The notes under the pieces are model-generated. The model saw only the letters and a program-made list of their open reading frames with translations. It was not told where the DNA came from and ran no database searches. The position numbers and the translations under genes were made by a program. Shown one piece after another: positions 8,698-17,449 of a DNA stretch of 35,904 nt (its first letter is position 1; the number at the start of each line of letters is the position of its first letter). Source of the DNA: a virus; IMG/VR virus record IMGVR_UViG_3300008110_000328, positions 1 through 35,904 of that record; one strand, 5' to 3'.

Positions 8698-11600
8698 CAA
8701 TTGTTGTTACTGTGGAATTTACTGTAGTAGTAGTTCCATTAATTATTAAATTGCCGCCAATTGTAACAGTTTGTGCGAAAGTGACATTACCTTCTTTAGA
8801 CCAAGATTGAGATAAAGTTGGGCTTCCAGCATTAAATGTATAAAATTCTGTTGATCCATCGCTTGTGCCACCAGAAGTTACGCGGAATTGGGCGCGATTA
8901 TAAGTTGGAGAACCAAATGTAAGATATTGAATTTGTGCCGCAGCGTCAGATGCTGAACGAATCGCTAATTCTGGAGAAGTTTTGGAAATCGTAATATTAC
9001 CTGAAAACGTTGCATCTTTAGAGTTATTGAGAGTTAAGATATCTACATCACTCGCATTTCTAAAGGTATGAATCGCTCCAGATCCGCCGCCTTTATAGTA
9101 TGTACTTCCACTTGTTCCGTAGTGGAATCTTTCAACTCCATCGTTAGATTTATGCCATATTCCATTTGCAAAATTAATACGGCCATCAAAACGCACATCA
9201 GACGCGTAATTTGAATAAAAATAACCAGTTGTGCCTATAGCAAAATTTTTACCTGAAGTTGGAGTTTCTTCAATATTGTGAATGGTCGCCGCTCCAAACC
9301 AAGATTCTACTTGCCAAATAAACGTTGGGGCGTAGTCAGAAGTTCTGCATTTTACATAAACAATTCTTGGTTGCCCATCTGCTCCCTGCACTTGTATTTC
9401 ATTTAAATGATAATTATATGTATTACGAGTGATTACAACATATACTCCGCTATTGAAATATGTAGTATAAACGTCAAATTCTAATATTTCCTCACTATTC
9501 GCAGAACCATTTTTCATTAAGAATTTGGCGCGAGAATTATTAGGTATTGTTGCTAATTTAATCCATCCAGTTGATCCTAACGCAGGAGCTATTTGCGAAT
9601 GTGGATATCTATATATAAGACCATGTTTAAAATCGCCATTTAAATCTAGTTTAGCACCAGGACTCGTAGTTCCGATGCCGACGTTGCCGCCGCTGGTGAT
9701 GACCATCTGCGTAGTATTGTTCGTACTAAAATACAGCGGAACACTCGCAAATGCGTTCAGCACCGCAACCGTTGAGGACGCATACAACCCAACGATACGG
9801 CTGTCTCCTACCGCTACCTCAAAGCCAGAGTTGGTGGCTCCGTTTACTGTTACAGCAGTAGAGAATGACGACTTGTTCGGCGCAGTGGTCCCGATGCCGA
9901 CGTTGCCGCCGCTGGTCAGGCGCATCCGCTCAGAAGAATCAAAACGGAAAGCGAGGTCTAGAGTAGTTCCGGAACCAGATTTTCCATTCTGAATAAAGGA
10001 GTAAGCATTGCCTGTGTCAGTCCCCAACCTCATAATCGAATAGTTGGTTTCTGCGTTGCGAGTGCTTATTCCCGTGCCGCCAGCATTTATTATGTCGAGC
10101 GGATGGATAGGGCTTGCAGTCCCGATGCCGAGGTTGCCCGCCACGCTGCTCGTCCCCGTCCCGCTGACGGTGAGGTTGCCGCCAATAACGGTACCTCCGC
10201 TATTGGTTACTTTGAGCAAATCTGACGAGTCTGAGGCATTTCGGACAAGCAGCGCCGAGTCGGTTGTGCGGCTGGCCTGAACATATAGACCGGGAGCGGT
10301 GGTAGCGTCAGTATTTATGAATGACCCAGCGTAAGCACCACTCGCGTTCGTGACGGATATTCGGCCAGAAAAAGAATGCGGGCCAGATCCGCTGACGGTG
10401 AGGTTGCCCGTAATCGCTGCCGCGCCCGCCACCTGCAACTTCTGCCCGCCGTCGGAGCTCGTGCCGATGAGGACATTACCATCACTTGTAATTCTAACTC
10501 TTTCTCCATGCGCTGATCCATTGTATGATTGGAAGATGTAATCTGCAAGATAATTGACTCCAACCGCCTGAGTCACAGTTCCAACAGACCAATCGTGAGA
10601 ACCACCAGACCAATATCTAATAAAATTATATGTGCCAGGTGTACTATACTGCCCTATCAAAGTAAGACGAGGGGATGTATTTAATGCGGAAGGAGTATAA
10701 ATTACTGAACCCGAAATATATTCAATAGCAGCGTTTCCACCACTAACATAAAGTTTTTCAGTTGGACTTGTTGTTCCAATACCAACTCTGTTTGAAATAG
10801 TAACATCTCCATTAGCGGCAATTCTCATTTTAGAGTCCGCAACGCTCACTTTAGTTGAATTAAACGCCCCGTTTACAGCAAAATGAAGCTCACCTATGCT
10901 GTAACTACCATTAGTGTATTTTGTAAAAATACCTTGTTTTTGGTAACTGCTATCGCTCGACATAGCGAACATAATACCAGCAGTAGTGTTCGTAGAATTG
11001 ATTCCATTTTGAACTATTACAACCGGATTTATTTCCGTTGTGCTGGAATCGTTTTTGTTAACATGTAGTCTCGCGGCTGGACTCGCTGTCCCAATACCGA
11101 CTTTGCCATTGGTGAAAGTAGCAAATAGTCCATTAGAGTCAGATATATCTAGGGTGTGCCGAGCATCATTAGCTTCATTATTGTTAATAAGCATTCCATG
11201 ACTAACGCCACCGCTAGTAACAGTTCTAAACTCAGCGCCGTAGGTACCTACCCATGAACCTAAAGCTACCCCGTCTACATAATTGGCAAACCTAAAGGCA
11301 TTTCCCCCATCAGTTTTACGCACTTCAAACCTTGCTCCCGGACTCGTTGTTCCGACTCCCAAACTTCCAGCCGTACTAATATGGACATTCTCCGATCCAC
11401 TATTACCCAAAGAAATTCCACCAGCATAAGAAGTAATTAAAAGTTTTCTTGTAGAAGACTCGATACGATTTGTTGCGCCGTCCCATTGGCCAAGAACAAG
11501 CGCCGAATTATCTGTTGTCGAAGCAATAATCTGCCTCTTATCTGCGCCAACAATATGAAGTCTAGCGGATGGCGAAGAAGTGCCAATTCCCAAATCGCCC

Positions 11601-12586
11601 GAAACATAATGCGATCCAGTTCCATTAAGAGCTAAAGTATTGCTATTATACCAAACGCCAGAAGACCCATTGTATCTGATAATGTCATTATTTTGCGCAT
11701 TAACTAATTTGACATCATGAAGCTCTTCTAATTCGTAACCATTTTGAACTCTTACGTAAAGTTGACCGTTTCCACTATTAGCTCTTTCGACAACTCCAAT
11801 AAACACCATGTGGTTTGGCGCTTGTGGTTTTGTAACAGTTAATGAACCAGGCGTTGATCCTAACCAAAGAACATCTCCAGCTTGATAAGCTGATAGAGAT
11901 AAGCCGTCAACAACACCAACACTTTTTACGTAACCGAGTTGCCCAGCAGTAATATCTTCAATTGTAACTCCAAGCGTTCTTGATGAAGTTGTATCAGAAA
12001 GATTAGAGGCTAATTTTACAGTAGCTTTATCTCCCTGCGCTCCAAATAAATAAACAACCTGACCTTTTGAAATCGTTCCTGTTTCTGCGTTTCTAACATA
12101 AGCGACCAAATCTTGTCCTAAATTAGTTGAACCGCCACCAATTAAACCTAATTCTATAGTGCCTTGACTATCATTCCATGTAAGTTCAGCAGGATCAGGA
12201 CTTAGCCCAAGTCCAGTATGGAATTGAATATAATCAGTGTGGCTAATTGTGCCACTAAATACACCAGTATAATAACCTGTGAATGTGCCACTTAGAGCTA
12301 CAGTTCCGGTAATGTTTGAGCCATCTAAAAAATAAGAACTATCGTAGCCATCAAGAGTATCGGCGTTTCCTATTCCTCCACTAATCTGACCAGTGTAAAC
12401 GCCAGTTAAATTCGAAGCGTTTCTAAAATATGAACTGTCGAAATTATCTAGTTTATCAGCATCTGCGGCTTTGCCAGTAACGCTTAAATATAAGCCACTT
12501 AAATTTAAATCATTTATAACTCCAGTAGCATCAACTACTTGGAAATTAATTTGTTGATTACCTGTGCCTAGATAATACTTACCCAT
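8666..12586 (-). CDS. Long tail fibre protein, N-terminal part; frame ends at an apparent deletion/frameshift
   Basis: 1,306 residues. The N-terminus (MGKYYLGTGNQQINFQVVDA) is followed by two fibre repeats of the form ADKLDNFDSSYFRNASNLTG, then a smooth beta-rich domain (GTISKGQVVYLFGAQGDKAT) and about eight units of the GxVGIGTTSPxxKLxVxG type. AAAGGA lies just before the ATG. The C-terminus NGTTTTVNSTVTTIDDP is the start of a module normally followed by more of the same domain, but here the frame runs out after six further residues. The next frame resumes with LGFFGFDDSTGYF. DNA at 9,660-10,475 inside the gene is much richer in G+C than both flanks. Confidence 0.8.
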   Translation of the reverse strand: MGKYYLGTGNQQINFQVVDATGVINDLNLSGLYLSVTGKAADADKLDNFDSSYFRNASNLTGVYTGQISGGIGNADTLDGYDSSYFLDGSNITGTVALSGTFTGYYTGVFSGTISHTDYIQFHTGLGLSPDPAELTWNDSQGTIELGLIGGGSTNLGQDLVAYVRNAETGTISKGQVVYLFGAQGDKATVKLASNLSDTTSSRTLGVTIEDITAGQLGYVKSVGVVDGLSLSAYQAGDVLWLGSTPGSLTVTKPQAPNHMVFIGVVERANSGNGQLYVRVQNGYELEELHDVKLVNAQNNDIIRYNGSSGVWYNSNTLALNGTGSHYVSGDLGIGTSSPSARLHIVGADKRQIIASTTDNSALVLGQWDGATNRIESSTRKLLITSYAGGISLGNSGSENVHISTAGSLGVGTTSPGARFEVRKTDGGNAFRFANYVDGVALGSWVGTYGAEFRTVTSGGVSHGMLINNNEANDARHTLDISDSNGLFATFTNGKVGIGTASPAARLHVNKNDSSTTEINPVVIVQNGINSTNTTAGIMFAMSSDSSYQKQGIFTKYTNGSYSIGELHFAVNGAFNSTKVSVADSKMRIAANGDVTISNRVGIGTTSPTEKLYVSGGNAAIEYISGSVIYTPSALNTSPRLTLIGQYSTPGTYNFIRYWSGGSHDWSVGTVTQAVGVNYLADYIFQSYNGSAHGERVRITSDGNVLIGTSSDGGQKLQVAGAAAITGNLTVSGSGPHSFSGRISVTNASGAYAGSFINTDATTAPGLYVQASRTTDSALLVRNASDSSDLLKVTNSGGTVIGGNLTVSGTGTSSVAGNLGIGTASPIHPLDIINAGGTGISTRNAETNYSIMRLGTDTGNAYSFIQNGKSGSGTTLDLAFRFDSSERMRLTSGGNVGIGTTAPNKSSFSTAVTVNGATNSGFEVAVGDSRIVGLYASSTVAVLNAFASVPLYFSTNNTTQMVITSGGNVGIGTTSPGAKLDLNGDFKHGLIYRYPHSQIAPALGSTGWIKLATIPNNSRAKFLMKNGSANSEEILEFDVYTTYFNSGVYVVITRNTYNYHLNEIQVQGADGQPRIVYVKCRTSDYAPTFIWQVESWFGAATIHNIEETPTSGKNFAIGTTGYFYSNYASDVRFDGRINFANGIWHKSNDGVERFHYGTSGSTYYKGGGSGAIHTFRNASDVDILTLNNSKDATFSGNITISKTSPELAIRSASDAAAQIQYLTFGSPTYNRAQFRVTSGGTSDGSTEFYTFNAGSPTLSQSWSKEGNVTFAQTVTIGGNLIINGTTTTVNSTVTTIDDPIRILWIR

Positions 12587-12626
12587 ATTCCTTTTATATT
12601 AATTTTTTTAATCTGTCATTCAACTA

Positions 12627-14180
12627 TTAAGAAACAACAGTGCTAATTACACTGGCTGTCCATTTAATAGTCGCTGACGTTTCACCTTTTACTTGCAATT
12701 TTAAGGAATCAAAAGTATTATCCGCATCTACATAAACTTCCCAAAGGCTATTGGAATCATCGCCAATTTTTGTTACATGCGCGTACCCGACAATCGCAGA
12801 ATTTCCAGCCTTATTAGCGATTAAACAGTCGTAATTCCAAGAAGCTGCTTTTGCATTTACAAAATCAAATGCTGTAATTTGACCCTTAAAAGACGCTGCG
12901 GTATTAGAGGCTAATGTGATTCTGCCATTAGTGCCATTTAAAAACATTTCTGTTGTACTGTTATCCGTGGTAGTGCAGTATACTACAAAATGATCACTTT
13001 TCGCTTGAGCAGAGCCAGAAACAGTTAAACCGCCAACTGTAATATCATTTGCAGTTGATGCTCCATTCGTTGTGGTTGCGTCAAGAGTTAATTCTGATGT
13101 TACAGGAATATTAAAATAACCTGTTCCGTTATTGGTGAATGTCCAACGATCAGTTCCTTCGTTCCAAAGTAAAGCTGTATTTAATTGTGTACCGCGCTCA
13201 ACTTCAACTCCAGCATTTTCACTTGGAGCAGATCCAGTAAAATCTCCATTCAAAAGAACAGTGCTATCACCAACAGAAACTGTATTGCTTTCAATTGTTG
13301 TTGTTGAGCCTTGTACAGTAAGATTTCCAGTAATAATCAGACCGCCATCGATTCTTAAAACTGTTGGATCAGATTTGTAAACTGAAACTTTATTACCGTC
13401 ATCAAGACCAAAAATAAGAGCGTCAGCCGAAGTTGTTGCCGCCTCTAAAATAACTGGACCAGCTTTTACAGTAACTGAATCAGAGGCATCGCTACCAAGA
13501 ATTGTGTTTCCGCTTACAACAAGATTACCGCCAATGTTAATTCCGTTGCTTGTGCTATTTCCGCTATCAGTTACGCTTTGTAAACCTCTTCCGAGAGCTT
13601 GATCAATTAATGGTCTAAGAGTTCCAGAGAGACCATAGACGGCATTTTCACTAGGAGCAGTTGTCGTTACACCACTTGCAATTTGATCACGAACAATAAC
13701 AGCTGTTGTTCCAGTTGAAGTTAAAACGTGACCGTATGTATCATATGTAAAAGAAATTCCTGTAATCGCAGATCCAGCGGCAGCACTTACTGTGAGATCA
13801 GCGACACTTGAAGTGTCGGTGTGCGAAATAACAATTGCGTCGCTAGAAACTGAAAGGTCCAAGCCTGCACCGCCAGAAATTGTTACGCTATCAATAAACG
13901 ATTGACCGCTTACTCTACCTGTTAAATTGATTGCCGCAATATCTGTTCCCGTAGATAAGGCTGAAAGCTGATATAATCCACCAGCGTTTACATAAAGATA
14001 ACCAGAGAGACCTGTACCAAAATCAAAAACAGCTTTATTACTGGGAACTAAACCAGTTTCGCCACCAGTAACTGACTGGTTAATTATATGCTGTTTAACA
14101 TCGGCGGCAACTACCGTTGCTTCACCAGTATTAAAGTTTACTTGATTACCAACCAGTGCTCCTGTATAATAAATTGCCAT
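12627..14180 (-). CDS. Phage structural/fibre protein with intact TTTIESNTVSVGD module
   Basis: 517 residues, Gly/Ser/Thr-rich and free of long hydrophobic stretches. It starts MAIYYTGALVGNQVNFNTGE, contains SQGFIDSV-like beta repeats, and has the module LTVQGSTTTIESNTVSVGDS, STVLLNGDFTGSAPSENAGV, LNTALLWNEGTDRWTF, GTGYFNIP at about residues 280-370. I recall this module in structural proteins of large aquatic phages. The C-terminal 120 residues form a separate beta domain (TEMFLNGTNGRITLASNTAA). GGGAG lies 9-10 nt before the ATG, and a GTGTAAAT element is 22 nt upstream. It serves as an internal reference for the damaged copy of the same module at 8,666-8,700. Confidence 0.75.
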   Translation of the reverse strand: MAIYYTGALVGNQVNFNTGEATVVAADVKQHIINQSVTGGETGLVPSNKAVFDFGTGLSGYLYVNAGGLYQLSALSTGTDIAAINLTGRVSGQSFIDSVTISGGAGLDLSVSSDAIVISHTDTSSVADLTVSAAAGSAITGISFTYDTYGHVLTSTGTTAVIVRDQIASGVTTTAPSENAVYGLSGTLRPLIDQALGRGLQSVTDSGNSTSNGINIGGNLVVSGNTILGSDASDSVTVKAGPVILEAATTSADALIFGLDDGNKVSVYKSDPTVLRIDGGLIITGNLTVQGSTTTIESNTVSVGDSTVLLNGDFTGSAPSENAGVEVERGTQLNTALLWNEGTDRWTFTNNGTGYFNIPVTSELTLDATTTNGASTANDITVGGLTVSGSAQAKSDHFVVYCTTTDNSTTEMFLNGTNGRITLASNTAASFKGQITAFDFVNAKAASWNYDCLIANKAGNSAIVGYAHVTKIGDDSNSLWEVYVDADNTFDSLKLQVKGETSATIKWTASVISTVVS

Positions 14181-14202
14181 TTTTTGTGTCTCCCGTTATA
14201 TA

Positions 14203-14210
14203 ATTTACAC
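14203..14210 (-). promoter_or_regulatory. GTGTAAAT element before the 517-residue structural gene
   Basis: The minus strand reads GTGTAAATTATATAACGGGA. The octamer is followed by a Shine-Dalgarno-like GGGAG and then the ATG at 14180. It lies just downstream of the stop codon of the previous gene. Transcription starting about 6 nt after the octamer would give a short leader that keeps the ribosome site. Function is inferred from recurrence. Confidence 0.4.
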
Positions 14211-14215
14211 GATTT

Positions 14216-14935
14216 TTATCTTACTTCTATTAAATTTAAATAGCCAACCCAACGTACAGTTGTGTTAGGTTTACCCACTACATTTACCTGCAAATAACCA
14301 TAAGAAGTATTGGCCAAAACACTCACGCCGCCGCATCCAATTTCGTCAATTAAATTTACTATAGTTGTTTTGCCAATAATTTGGGTAAAGCCAGCGCTTA
14401 TACCTTTTTTAATCGCCCCTTCTGCGTTATATGTTGCAGTTGCACCATTTGTATCTTTTGCTACTACTCTTAATTTAAAATACCAAGATGTATTATTCGG
14501 CAGTGTAAGTTTTTTTGAAGAATTGCCCAATTCCAGTTCGTAACTTAAACCATCCGTTGTTTCTTCTTTTAATATAAATTCTGAAACTTGCGCGTCACCA
14601 TTTGCGCTAAAATTTCCATCTGCCATTACGCGCAAACCAGTAAGATAATTACTATATCCAGAACCTTGTATTAGCGTTCCAGTTACTGTTACGCTTTTCT
14701 CAAAGAAAACATCGTTGGTAGGATCAATTTTGTCTTCCCACAAGCCCGTGACAAAAGAATACTGACCGCTTGTTAAGTGGAAATATTCACCAGTTGTTCC
14801 TCCTTGCAAGTCAGGCGAAGAATTGTGTAGTAATTGATCGGTTTCTACAACAGAAACAGGACCGCCAGTACCAGAAATAATAATTTCTGTAGCTGGTAAT
14901 TCGCCTGATATAATTACTTCTACAATTTCTGGCAT
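14216..14935 (-). CDS. Phage structural protein, probably fibre or baseplate associated
   Basis: 239 residues. The N-terminus (MPEIVEVIISGELPATEIII) is followed by DQLLHNSSPDLQGGTTGEYF and LTSGQYSFVTGLWEDKIDPT, a segment I recall from phage fibre heads and baseplate linkers. A beta-rich C-terminal domain follows (ELELGNSSKKLTLPNNTSWY, FKLRVVAKDTNGATATYNAE). It starts 1 nt after the stop of the 113-residue gene, so the two are almost certainly co-translated. A related C-terminal domain seems to occur at the end of the neighbouring 517-residue protein. No enzymatic motif is visible. Confidence 0.65.
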   Translation of the reverse strand: MPEIVEVIISGELPATEIIISGTGGPVSVVETDQLLHNSSPDLQGGTTGEYFHLTSGQYSFVTGLWEDKIDPTNDVFFEKSVTVTGTLIQGSGYSNYLTGLRVMADGNFSANGDAQVSEFILKEETTDGLSYELELGNSSKKLTLPNNTSWYFKLRVVAKDTNGATATYNAEGAIKKGISAGFTQIIGKTTIVNLIDEIGCGGVSVLANTSYGYLQVNVVGKPNTTVRWVGYLNLIEVR

Positions 14936-14936
14936 C

Positions 14937-15278
14937 TTATGATAGAGTTGTTATATTAGTATCTACGTTAACAGTTCCTTTCAAAATCTTTTGAAAAGAA
15001 CCGTCAGAGTATTTTACTAAAACGTCGTACTTCAACGGACCTGGATGTAAAATTGCCGTTTGTGCCGCCGTTAAACTTAACTCTATAATACCAGAAACAG
15101 GAGTGATTTTTGTAACAGTAAAAGTAGCAATTGTTGGGAAATAATAATCTTGTTTTATTTCAGCGTCTATTGTTGCTGTCGTTACGTTAATCGGAGAGCC
15201 ATTGCCATCTTTTAATGTTAAAGTCACTCGGTAATCAACGTTTCTCTCAATGTAAATATTATAAGTCGATGCTGACAT
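14937..15278 (-). CDS. Small beta-sandwich structural protein, BppU-N-like
   Basis: 113 residues, predicted all beta. The pattern YNIYIERNVDYRVTLTLKDG, then ATIDAEIKQDYYF, then LKYDVLVKYSDGSFQKILKG, resembles the N-terminal domain of upper baseplate proteins (BppU type) and other Ig-like adaptors that join fibres to the tail. This match is by pattern only. It is the first gene after a terminator hairpin and has its own GTGTAAAA element, so it may head the transcription unit of the fibre block. Confidence 0.6.
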   Translation of the reverse strand: MSASTYNIYIERNVDYRVTLTLKDGNGSPINVTTATIDAEIKQDYYFPTIATFTVTKITPVSGIIELSLTAAQTAILHPGPLKYDVLVKYSDGSFQKILKGTVNVDTNITTLS

Positions 15279-15294
15279 AGCGGCGCTTTCTATG

Positions 15295-15302
15295 TTTTAC
15301 AC
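15295..15302 (-). promoter_or_regulatory. GTGTAAAA element after a terminator
   Basis: On the minus strand GTGTAAAACATAG begins directly after the terminator hairpin at 15304-15330 and 16 nt before the ATG at 15278. A terminator followed at once by this octamer and then a gene suggests a new transcription start. Confidence 0.45.
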
Positions 15303-15303
15303 A

Positions 15304-15330
15304 AAAAGCGCACCGTAAAGATGCGCTTTT
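15304..15330 (-). terminator. Intrinsic terminator after the 158-residue gene
   Basis: AAAAGCGCA at 15304-15312 pairs with TGCGCTTTT at 15322-15330 around a 9-nt loop. On the minus strand the stem ends in a run of five T. It lies 19 nt after the stop of the 15350-15826 gene and before the next gene of the strand, so it fits as a minus-strand terminator. Confidence 0.7.
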
Positions 15331-15349
15331 AAAGGTAAATTTAAATATT

Positions 15350-15826
15350 TTAAAGCAGCCCCGTACCAGTTAAGGTCAAAACATCATTGACCATACTTTT
15401 GCCTACAATTTGAACTGGAGCAGCTTGATAAGAATTATAGGCGGTTACTAATCGATTTAATTCATCGAAATTGTCTCTGGACATTTGACGAAACTGTTTG
15501 CTAATTTCATTACTATTTACGAATGTAACAGAACTATCTTCATCTCGGATTGAAATGATCGCGCTGCCAGATCCGCCAGCCGCAGCTTTAATTGCGTTTC
15601 TCGACTTCTTTTTGTAGTAATGACCTAAATATAAATGCTTATAAATATTTGCCTGTTCTGGGGTTAAATCTGCTCCAGCGCCACTAAGATCAGTATAAAT
15701 TAAATTATTTAACTCTCCTAGATTTGCCTCCATCCAGCCAGAAATTGAACTAAGATTCACTTCTGAAACATCAGCGTCAAATTCGTAGAAAAAAACGCCA
15801 CTAGCGACTTGAAATAAATTAGCCAT
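15350..15826 (-). CDS. Small head or neck protein, function unknown
   Basis: 158 residues starting MANLFQVASGVFFYEFDADV. The first half is acidic and helical (ISGWMEANLGELNNLIYTDL, LTPEQANIYKHLYLGHYYKK) and the second half carries ISIRDEDSSVTFVNSNEISK and helical RDNFDELNRLVTAYNSYQ. This looks like a head-completion or connector-type protein of the sort found between capsid and tail genes, but I recognise no specific family. Its start overlaps the stop of the upstream gene by 8 nt. The gene is followed by an intrinsic terminator. Confidence 0.6.
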   Translation of the reverse strand: MANLFQVASGVFFYEFDADVSEVNLSSISGWMEANLGELNNLIYTDLSGAGADLTPEQANIYKHLYLGHYYKKKSRNAIKAAAGGSGSAIISIRDEDSSVTFVNSNEISKQFRQMSRDNFDELNRLVTAYNSYQAAPVQIVGKSMVNDVLTLTGTGLL

Positions 15827-16214
15827 TTAAAATCTTTGTGAGCTTTTCTTTTTGCTCTTTTGAGAACATCTCTTTTTGTTGTGGTTGAGGAGAGAAGTAT
15901 CCTCTGGATTGTACATTCTGAGTATCAAATTGACGCAAAAGACGAGTTTTGATAGCCGCCATAGTACCTGAGCCATCTATCTTAAGTTTTCGCGCAAAAT
16001 CTTGAAGTTGTAGCTGCGACATAGCGTCGAGGTCTTCTTCGAAAATTTTACGATTAGCTGTACCAAAAACATTAACTTCTTTAATGCCTAAAACCACTTC
16101 TAACTCTCTTACTTTTGAACGATATTCAGATGAATTTTTATCCGCGATAGAATTAAGCTGATCTAACAGACTAGCTTTAGTAACTTCAGTAGATTGTCCG
16201 GTTGAGATTTCCAT
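15819..16214 (-). CDS. Small protein with SAP-like helix-extension-helix motif
   Basis: 131 residues from the ATG at 16214 (MEISTGQSTEVTKAS). An in-frame start exists 11 codons upstream, but it would lie over the GTGTAAAT element, so I prefer the internal ATG. Residues 60-95 (LDAMSQLQLQDFARKLKIDG, then GTMAAIKTRLLRQF) follow the SAP/HeH pattern, a short fold that often binds nucleic acid. The C-terminus is charged (KEMFSKEQKEKLTKIL). It is the first gene after the capsid-gene terminator. Its role in the head is unknown; DNA contact is an inference from the motif. Confidence 0.6.
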   Translation of the reverse strand: MEISTGQSTEVTKASLLDQLNSIADKNSSEYRSKVRELEVVLGIKEVNVFGTANRKIFEEDLDAMSQLQLQDFARKLKIDGSGTMAAIKTRLLRQFDTQNVQSRGYFSPQPQQKEMFSKEQKEKLTKILNG

Positions 16215-16232
16215 ACTAAATACTATCGTAAG

Positions 16233-16240
16233 ATTTACAC
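16233..16240 (-). promoter_or_regulatory. GTGTAAAT element after the capsid terminator
   Basis: The minus strand reads TGTAAATCTTACGAT, almost the same as the element before the 28851 gene (TGTAAATTCTTACGAT). It lies between the strong capsid terminator and the ATG at 16214. Position and recurrence suggest a promoter. Confidence 0.45.
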
Positions 16241-16263
16241 ATTTCAATCATTTAAATGAAATA

Positions 16264-16293
16264 AAAAACCCGCCCCTTTCGAGGCGGGTTTTT
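16264..16293 (-). terminator. Strong intrinsic terminator after the major capsid gene
   Basis: CCCGCC (16269-16274) pairs with GGCGGG (16283-16288) around an 8-nt loop, flanked by A5 and T5, so it could work in both directions. It lies 17 nt after the stop of the capsid gene on the minus strand and should end the highly expressed capsid transcript. Confidence 0.85.
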
Positions 16294-16309
16294 AACAGGT
16301 TTTTAAACC

Positions 16310-17449
16310 TTAGACGATCTTGCCAACGAGGGCACGAACATCGAGAACTACGCGGCCTTCCTCAAGGGAGCCGAAGTAGCCGATCTTGTTCTGACGGATG
16401 CTGTACTGGTCATCAGCAGTGAGCGAGAACTCCGAGTTGGAGTCTGGATCAGTTGCGACAACACGGAGCAGCGAATCGCGGGTGCGATCAATACCGACGA
16501 GAATTTCCTCGGTAGCGCCGTCGAATGTGTTGGTTCCAGTACCATCTGCTTTTGGATACTCTGTGCTTGCGGCAGCTGTATCGAAGATGGTATTGAACTT
16601 CTGACCTTTTCCAAGCTCACTGAACTCAAGGATGGAAACACCGTAGAAGCTGGGAATGCCAGCGGCGCTATAAATAGCGCTGCGCATTTCATCAGTAGCG
16701 GTGATGCCAACGGTTGTGCCAGTGCCCGAGCCAGCAGTAACTCCAGCAACAGTGTTGATGGGGTTATAAGCCATAGCGCGGATCTGCTCTACGATCTCTG
16801 GGGAAACCAGAAGATCAGTAATACCAACGCGAGAACCAGTGGCAGGTGTGCCTTTGGCCCATGATGTGTTGATACGCTTGGCGAGTGTGAGCAGTTCGTT
16901 GAGATCAGCCAAGAGGAAACGACCAGCTTGGTTAGATGTCTGAACGTGCTTCTTGCCATTTGTGACGGCGTTGGCCAAAGCAGTCATTGCCAGTGTAGCT
17001 GAGGTGCGCTCCTGCTTGAGCAGGATTTCCTGAGCCATACGGGTGAAGGTTTTGGCGACGACATCCATACGATGCTTGGCAGCGTAACGACGGTCAAAGG
17101 AGAGAGCGCTGTCCAGCGTATAGGTGGTCAGCTTCATCTCTGAGACTGTGGGAAGAACCTGATTGGTGGGAAGACCACCAGCTACGGACTGTGAGTATAC
17201 AGTGATGTAGTCCTCATCAGTTACGTCGTAATACAGGTCGAGAGGAATGCTGGGATTATCATCAGCGTTGTATGAGAGGCTGGTGAACAAATTGCTCAGT
17301 GTGGGAGCATTGTTGATAACCTCTGCAAGAACGGGACCGATGAACTCAGCGAGTGCGACTTGAGCATCATAAGCAACAGTGCGATTGCGGCTAGCCATTG
17401 CTTTGATAAGCTCAATCTGTTCTGGAGTGCGCTTTAATGTGATTTTCAT
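16310..17449 (-). CDS. Major capsid protein (HK97-fold, by context)
   Basis: 379 residues. The order portal, protease-scaffold, small capsid-associated protein, this gene, then a strong terminator is the usual place for the major head protein. N-terminal residues 1-60 (LKRTPEQIELIKAMASRNRT... VALAEFIGPVLAEVINNAPT) are helical. The body has long alpha-beta stretches such as TYTLDSALSFDRRYAAKHRM, RMAQEILLKQERTSATLAMT and LLVSPEIVEQIRAMAYNPIN, consistent with the HK97 P and A domains. AAAGGAA lies about 10 nt before the ATG. The gene is richer in G+C and G/C-ending codons than its AT-rich neighbours, as expected for very high expression or separate ancestry. The fold is inferred. Confidence 0.85.
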   Translation of the reverse strand: MKITLKRTPEQIELIKAMASRNRTVAYDAQVALAEFIGPVLAEVINNAPTLSNLFTSLSYNADDNPSIPLDLYYDVTDEDYITVYSQSVAGGLPTNQVLPTVSEMKLTTYTLDSALSFDRRYAAKHRMDVVAKTFTRMAQEILLKQERTSATLAMTALANAVTNGKKHVQTSNQAGRFLLADLNELLTLAKRINTSWAKGTPATGSRVGITDLLVSPEIVEQIRAMAYNPINTVAGVTAGSGTGTTVGITATDEMRSAIYSAAGIPSFYGVSILEFSELGKGQKFNTIFDTAAASTEYPKADGTGTNTFDGATEEILVGIDRTRDSLLRVVATDPDSNSEFSLTADDQYSIRQNKIGYFGSLEEGRVVLDVRALVGKIV

